Source: Margaritifera margaritifera (taxonomy: Eukaryota > Mollusca > Bivalvia > Unionida > Margaritiferidae). From it: DNA of 64,000 nt. The stretch covers positions 124,001-188,000 of the forward strand of contig JAQPZY010001665.1 of NCBI GenBank assembly GCA_029931535.1. Direction: 5' to 3'. Of the stretch, positions 57,331 through 64,000 are shown in pieces (the stretch's first letter is position 1; each line of letters opens with the position of its first letter). The notes beneath the pieces were generated by a model that did not search any database, was not told the origin of the DNA, and saw nothing but the letters and a program-made list of their open reading frames with translations. Position numbers and translations under genes: made by a program.

Positions 57331-59080
57331 CGTATCACATATAAAGAGGTAACCTTGATAGACTTTCTGGTCTAATGTCTGTCACGTAACTGACTGACAC
57401 CGTATCACATATAAAGAGGTAAGCTTGATAGACTTTCTGGTCTAATGTCTGTCACGTAACTGACTGACACCGTATCACATATAAAGAGGTAAGCTTGATA
57501 GACTTTCTGGTCTAATGTCTGTCACGTAACTGGCTGACACCGTATCACATATAAAGAGGTAAGCTTGATAGACTTTCTGGTCTAATGTCTGTCACGTAAC
57601 TGACTGACACCGTATCACATATAAAGAGGTAAGCTTGATAGACTTTCTGGTCTAATGTCTGTCACGTAACTGACTGACACCGTATCACATATAAAGAGGT
57701 AAGCTTGATAGACTTTCTGGTCTAATGTCTGTCACGTAACTGACTGACACCGTATCACATATAAAGAGGTAAGCTTGATAGACTTTCTGGTCTAATGTCT
57801 GTCACGTAACTGACTGACACCGTATCACATATAAAGAGGTAAGCTTGATAGACTTTCTGGTCTAATGTCTGTCACGTAACTGACTGACACCGTATCACAT
57901 ATAAAGAGGTAAGCTTGATAGACTTTCTGGTCTAATGTCTGTCACGTAACTGACTGACACCGTATCACATATAAAAAGGTAAGCTTGATAGACTTTCTGG
58001 TCTAATGTCTGTCACGTAACTGACTGACACCGTATCACATATAAAGAGGTAAGCTTGATAAACTTTCTGGTCTAATGTCTGTCACGTAACTGACTGACAC
58101 CGTATCACATATAAAGAGGTAAGCTTGATAGACTTTCTGGTCTAATGTCTGTCACGTAACTGACTGACACCGTATCACATATAAAAAGGTAAGCTTGATA
58201 GACTTTCTGGTCTAATGTCTGTCACGTAACTGACTGACACCGTATCACATATAAAAAGGTAAGCTTGATAGACTTTCTGGTCTAATGTCTGTCACGTAAC
58301 TGACTGAAACCGTATCACATATAAAGAGGTAAGCTTGATAGACTTTCTGGTCTAATGTCTGTCACGTAACTGACTGACACCGTATCACATATAAAGAGGT
58401 AAGCTTGATAGACTTTCTGGTCTAATGTCTGTCACGTAACTGACTGACACCGTATCACATATAAAAAGGTAAGCTTGATAGACTTTCTGGTCTAATGTCT
58501 GTCACGTAACTGACTGACACCGTATCACATATAAAAAGGTAAGCTTGATAGACTTTCTGGTCTAATGTCTGTCACGTAACTGACTGACACCGTATCACAT
58601 ATAAAGAGGTAAGCTTGATAGACTTTCTGGTCTAATGTCTGTCACGTAACTGACTGACACCGTATCACATATAAAGAGGTAAGCTTGATAGACTTTCTGG
58701 TCTAATGTCTGTCACGTAACTGACTGACACAGTATCACATATAAAGAGGTAAGCTTGATAGACTTTCTGGTCTAATGTCTGTCACGTAACTGACTGACAC
58801 CGTATCACATATAAAGAGGTAAGCTTGATAGACTTTCTGGTCTAATGTCTGTCACGTAACTGACTGACACCGTATCACATATAAAGAGGTAAGCTTGATA
58901 GACTTTCTGGTCTAATGTCTGTCACGTAACTGACTGACACAGTATCACATATAAAGAGGTAAGCTTGATAGACTTTCTGGTCTAATGTCTGTCACGTAAC
59001 TGACTGACACCGTATCACATATAAAGAGGTAAGCTTGATAGACTTTCTGGTCTAATGTCTGTCACGTAACTGACTGACAC
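57331..59080. repeat. 70-bp satellite, 25 copies without indels
   Basis: The unit begins CGTATCACATATAAAGAGGT, continues AAGCTTGATAGACTTTCTGG and TCTAATGTCTGTCACGTAAC and ends TGACTGACAC. Starts fall exactly at 57331 + 70n. Only about a dozen substitutions are seen in 1,750 bp. Marker variants cluster: ATAAAAAGG in copies 10, 13, 14, 17 and 18, and AGTATCACAT in copies 21 and 24. Each unit has a HindIII site except the first. No open frame of note. Confidence 0.98.
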
Positions 59081-59559
59081 CATGTAACACATGCAAGTTT
59101 AAATGGACATAACTTCATCACGTTTCAACTAATTTATATGAATTTGTCAGTATATACTTAATAGCGTGTATACTAGTTCATAGTGGTGTAATTGTCAAAT
59201 GAGTAGATGTGTTTATCTCTGGTCTTTCGATAGCTCAGTACAGGGATTAGAAACTCCAGAGTAGTGCCAATAACACACGTAACCTTTTGCTGTGGCTGCG
59301 CGAGGGTTTTGAGCAAAGTTTTTTAATGGCGCCCCTACCCTTTGCTACAGAGAACAGGTTTTATGTCAGCCCCCCCCCCCACCTCCTAAGTTTGTGAAGA
59401 ATTGTCCCCATTACAATAAGGTGAAGGTGAAATACGATGAAAAGTTCAGATGCAGAAAAAAAAAAATTTCCGAACTCTGTGGAGAACTGTATGAACAAGT
59501 AAGTAAATTCGGACGAATCACAGTCTAAACGATATTCCCAGCAATATTTGATATTATTA
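59081..59559. other. Unassigned sequence
   Basis: A C10 run lies near 59371. TTTCGATAGCTCAGTACAGGG near 59225 is reminiscent of a tRNA box A but no box B follows at the right distance. Confidence 0.4.
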
Positions 59560-61850
59560 CCTGTTTTGTTTCCAATCCAGACTGACGTAGTTTTTCAATA
59601 TTCATAGTAGTGCCAGACAATTTCGAGTACTAATACATGAGATCCAATGCTGACTTCAGTGATTTACAGTTTTCAGAACCATCAAGAGTACAAGCAGCGG
59701 CATCTGCATATTGTGAGATAATATATATTTTTTATTTCTTCTAATTAAATAATTGTATTGTTTCTTATCAAATTGGCTAATATCTCCACACTCAGAAGGA
59801 CAATGTACTGAGAGAGGGAATATCGTTGTTTGCAGCCCCCTCTTTATGTCAAACCAGGATGTCCATTTGCAATGATGCAGAATGTAATATTTTTGCAAAA
59901 CAGTTTAATCACATTTTTAGAATCTCCAAATTTTAAATTGTCTAATACTTTATCAATGAAAAACCACGCAACAGAATCAATATTTTTTCTTCAAAATGAA
60001 TGAGCAGAAGTCAAGGTATATTTTTTTAGGAAACATTAGATCATATACGTTACGAATAGTTTCCCCAATATATCTTCCCTTAATGAAACCAGTTTGCTCA
60101 GTTTTAATAACGGCAGGAAAAAAAGCAAAACAAAGCTAACATGCTTTAGTCTTTGTGCAATATACGCTGATGCAATGTTGTAAACTACATTAAGTAAAAA
60201 AACAAATGGGTTTCCAATTCCTCCAATGCAGTTGTGGTTTATCCACTTTGGGAGACGAGTCATTACAACTTCTGTTTGAGTTGATGATAAATTCCCACCC
60301 AGAATTGTATGAAACATTAATTGCTTTAACTTAAAATTGACCATAACAAAATCATCAGTAAACCCATCTGATCAGATCCTAGACTTTTATTTTTTGGCAT
60401 ATTTTTAAGACTTACAGTTGCTTCGGTTAAAGTTATAGGAGCATTCTTAGGTTCTTTCTGTGTACTGTCTGGTTTAGGAATATCCCTATAATTGAGGAAA
60501 ACTTCAAGATCAACTGGATCCACTTATTGATAGGAATATATCTTTTGATAATATAATTTAGTTTATTCTCAAATTTCTGAATGATTACTGGTATATGTTC
60601 CATCTGATTTGGGTAAATTAGGCATTTTTTGACTGATATTATTTATATTTGTTTGAATTAAATCAACATCTTGGTATTCATGTTCTTTTTTTAATCCATT
60701 TTGCTCTTCATCGTGCTTTCAAACCTTCTAATTTTTTCTTACGAATTTCCACAAACTGATTTTTTTTACCCCCTAATATTTGTAATTGATTAGTACCACT
60801 AAGTTGTTTAAAATGATTAATTTCATTAATAAACAGTCTCTAGTCGACCTTTTTTAATTTTCCTAAAGGAAGAACAAGAGATGGTTTTTATCCTATTTTT
60901 TTAGCAGCAGTATTTCAAAAAGAAGTTTTTTTTTGTTGTAAACATATACTAGAAGGTGGAATGTGCTCAAAATTAGATGGTTGCTTAAAACAAATTTAAT
61001 AACTTTTGTACTAATGAAATGCATCTTTAACAAGACAAATTCTAGTTGAATTCAAAAATATGTACTAATTAATTGTTCGATTTCCAACATTTTCTTTGGT
61101 CTTTTTCAGTTTTTATAAAGGTATGAGTCATCTTTACAAAGGTGTGATCTGTTCTATAGCCGGAGTCTGTGATGGTGTCCTTTGCCATTGTAAAAGGATT
61201 TTCTGAAATGAAAAATAAATATAGCCTGGCATGCTTAACTGGATTGCATTTTCTCCAGGTATATATTTTTGTATCAGATATTTCCCTTGGGTCAAATGTC
61301 AATAAAAATGTGGTCTATACACACATCAAGAATGACCTCTCTTGCCCTAGGGTTGTTTAACATAGTATGTTATATACATCAAATTCTTGATCCTTGACTC
61401 AGATAAAATCAAGCCAAAAATTGATAAATCATTACTAAAGTGTGTTATATCATTCTTAGTTTCTAGGTAGAACTTTGTTTTATCCCGATTTGGACCATAT
61501 ATATTAATGAGAATATATCTATAATTGTGTCTTAATATATCTAAAATTATTTTATTACCAGTATGATGAATTGAAAGTTATTATTCAATGTAATATCTCC
61601 TCTTGGGTCAGATGAAAAGGAATTTAAAACACATTCATAACCTTACTTTGATCTTCTGTTGTTCTCCCATTTGTGAATAAAGTGGGTATCTTGAAATAGA
61701 TAAATGTAATATTTATTTTGCTTGAAATAAGTGAAAAAATCCGTCCTTTAGCTGGATCCCCTAACCCCTGACACTTTATAGTAAACACTTTGTATGTGTC
61801 ATCCATATAACATTAGAAGCACACTTTGCTGCATAAAAGGAAGGGATAGA
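59560..61850 (-). pseudogene. L1/Tx1-type LINE, degraded
   Basis: Read on the minus strand. The endonuclease starts near 61806 (MDDTYKVFTIKCQGLGDPAK) and ends near 61130 (YTWRKCNPVKHARLYLFF, RTDHT in place of SDHS). A heavily broken linker follows. The reverse transcriptase starts near 60520 (ITLTEATVSLKNMPKNKSLG SDQ-like, 60400-60440). It continues TEQTGFIKGRYIGETIRNVY (about 60040-60100), a motif A remnant VAWFFIDKVLDN (about 59950), KRG-QGDPLSP-like remnants near 59840, and motif C YADA for YADD near 59693. It fades near 59575 (KLSGTTMNIEK). Many stops and indels. The C-terminal half is missing. Confidence 0.85.
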
Positions 61851-62469
61851 CCGTCTATGTGCAGAAATATCCATCTAGGAGATAGGATCTAACATTCTGT
61901 ATATTCGGCTTATATCACATTTCTTATTTCCAAACATATGAAATACAGGCAGTAGAATAGAACAAAGATTGGAAGAATAGATAGCAGGTACGGTTCAATG
62001 AAAACGCTAATTTGACAAAAGCTGTTGTTAACTAATTGGAGCAACAGCTGCCATCACTTTTGTTTGAATGCCGAAACATCAGGCTTCCCCGTGCATCAGT
62101 GATGGTTCGATTAGATGGGAACCGGTTTGAATCAAAATACATCTTTAAACCAATCTATCAGAAAGCTTTAGTTTCGCTAATCCATATACATTTTTACATA
62201 AGAAGAGAAGTAATGAGCATGACCTAGAGGTGAAGGACAGTGATATAATCTTTGTTTCGTATCTGCAAGTAAAAATAGTGTGAAAATGATTTATATCCTT
62301 TTTTTTTGTTGTTGTATTGTTTTGTTCTTTTTGGCGGTGTGTACGGGGTTGGTGAGGGGGTGTTTTTTAAAAAAGAAATGTACATTCTGAGCAAATTGAT
62401 TATACAGATGGATTATGATTAACAGATGACCTATTAATGTCAATAATTTATTACCACATATAAGTTATT
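61851..62469. other. Unassigned sequence
   Basis: T- and G-rich stretch near 62299-62365. No gene recognised. Confidence 0.4.
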
Positions 62470-63440
62470 CTTGTGATTCACTAACTTTGATACTGTTTTC
62501 ATACTCGTAATCTAACTTTGCTACTGTCTTCATATTCGCAATCATTAAATTTGATACTGTCTTCATTCTCATAATCTAAGTTTGCTACTGTCTTCATACT
62601 GGTAATCTAACTTTGCTACTGTCTTCATACTCGTAATCATTAAATGGATACTGTCTTCAAAATTCCTAATCTAACTTTGCTACTGTCTTCATACTCGTAA
62701 TCATTAAATTTAATAATGTCTTCATACTCGTAATCTACCCTTGCTACTATCTTCATATTCATAATGATTAAATTTTATACTGTCTTCATACTCGTAATCT
62801 AACTTTGCTACTGTCTTCATACTCGTAATCTAACTTTGCTACTGTCCCCATACTGGCAATCATTAAATTTGATACTGTCTTCATACTCGTAATCTAACTT
62901 TGATACTGTATTCATACCCGTAATCATTAAATTTTAAAATGTCTTCATACTCGTAATCTAAACTTTGCTAATGTCTTCATACTCGCAATCATTAAATTTG
63001 ATATTGTCTTCACACTCGTAATCTAATTTTGATACTGTCTTCATACTCGCAATCTAAGTTTGATAATGTCTTAATACTCGCAACCATAAATTTTATACTG
63101 TCTTCATACTCGTAATCTGACTTTTATACTGTCTTCATACTCGTAATAATTACATTTGATACTGTATTCATACTTGTAATCATTAAATTTGATACTGTCT
63201 TCATACTCGTAATCTAACTTTGATACTGTCTTCATACTCGTAATCTAACTTTCATACTGTCTTAATACTCGCAACCATAAATTTTATACTGTCTTCATAC
63301 TCGTAATCTGACTTTTATACTGTCTTCATACTCGCAATCATTTAATTTGATAATGTCTTCATACTTGTAATCATTAAATTTGATAATATCTTCATACTCG
63401 TAATCATTAAATTTGCTACTGTCTTCATACTCGTAATCTA
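62470..63440. repeat. 31-33 bp minisatellite, about 30 copies
   Basis: Two interleaved unit types share CTGTCTTCATACTCGTAATC: a 31-bp form ending TAACTTTGCTA and a 33-bp form ending ATTAAATTTGATA. Copies are moderately divergent throughout. Confidence 0.94.
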
Positions 63441-64000
63441 ACGTTTACCCCGAAGGCCAGCAACCGTGTGCTGTCTTTATGAAAGTTAAAACACAGCGTG
63501 ATTCTCCTTTTTCGTATTGTTTCCTCATTTTGGATTGATTTCAACACTTTGGCTTATTTTGAGCCAGTCTCTGGAGTTGGAAAAGGAGAAGTGGGAGTGC
63601 GAGGATCAGGGATATCAGTCCCCGTCCCCTTCTCCTTTTGACAAATTGTTTGGTAGATCTGAGGGCCAGGTCGCAAGGGTTTCTTAACTAGCACGTATCT
63701 TTCCAACTTATTGACTGATTTTTCACAACAAAATATGTTTTATCCTGCCTCATTCCTAATGTGGCCAAAGTCACTTGTATTTTATTTGTCTTTCTTAAAT
63801 TTGTCATATACTGCAATATGAATTCACCGTAAACATCAATTTATTCTATGCAGAAAAAATGTAGGTTGGCGCGATTACATCGTCGTGATAGCAATCATGT
63901 TATGGGGCAGTAAACGAGCAAGTTTAAATAAAACAATTTGATAAAGAATGTAATGCAACAAACCACCCATAAGAGGTATTCTTGAAATTCAGATATGTGC
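63441..64000. other. Unassigned sequence
   Basis: No gene, element or repeat recognised up to the window end. Confidence 0.4.

Noticed and set aside
59225..59330. A third tRNA-derived SINE
   Set aside because: Only a weak box A-like phrase; no box B, body match or tail.

Overview
This is AT-rich animal (eukaryotic) DNA. The only exon of a conventional host gene I can recognise is near the left end; the rest is intron or intergenic sequence full of tandem repeats and dead transposable elements. No bacterial-type operon, rRNA, functional tRNA or CRISPR array is visible. The mix of LINEs, tRNA-headed SINEs and short-unit minisatellites suggests a marine invertebrate, most likely a mollusc or another lophotrochozoan. 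That is inference from repeat style, not a species identification.

Layout. 1-3364: probable last intron and terminal coding exon (3269-3364, + strand) of an LSD2/KDM1B-like flavin histone demethylase. 3365-28790: gene-poor sequence with at least 14 separate minisatellite arrays (units 16 to about 90 bp), divergent ~145-bp repeat blocks in both orientations, an 8-bp-TSD hAT-type MITE (8147-8299) and a family of double-hairpin fold-back elements (5245-5440, 20140-20567). 29670-33770: a copy of the sequence also found at 1980-2930, split here by a dead 3.6-kb LINE with its target-site duplication. 34202-34382: a second hAT-type MITE. 34440-35640: an L1/Tx1-type endonuclease remnant. 42470-45296: two more LINE remnants. 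45931-46380: a SINE interrupted by another SINE. 46494-47314: an inverted pair of mariner-like transposase 5' ends. 50322-54170: LINE coding remnants interrupted by a 21-bp minisatellite, an AAT microsatellite and a 1.1-kb 24-bp array. 57331-59080: 25 head-to-tail copies of an exact 70-bp unit. 59560-61850: an L1/Tx1-type LINE on the minus strand. 62470-63440: a final 31-33 bp array.

Main conclusions. (1) About a fifth to a quarter of the window is tandem repeat, in more than 20 unrelated arrays. (2) Several arrays appear to have been born inside LINE coding sequence: a 20-bp repeat made from the LLYDSECW segment, a 21-bp repeat that adds seven residues per copy without breaking frame, and an AAT run grown from Asn codons. 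(3) All three LINE copies whose reverse-transcriptase motif C can be read have lost its second catalytic Asp. (4) Nested insertions with intact target-site duplications let the order of events be read directly. The long open frames at 27434-28223 and 52442-53808 are by-products of repeat units divisible by three and should not be taken as genes.
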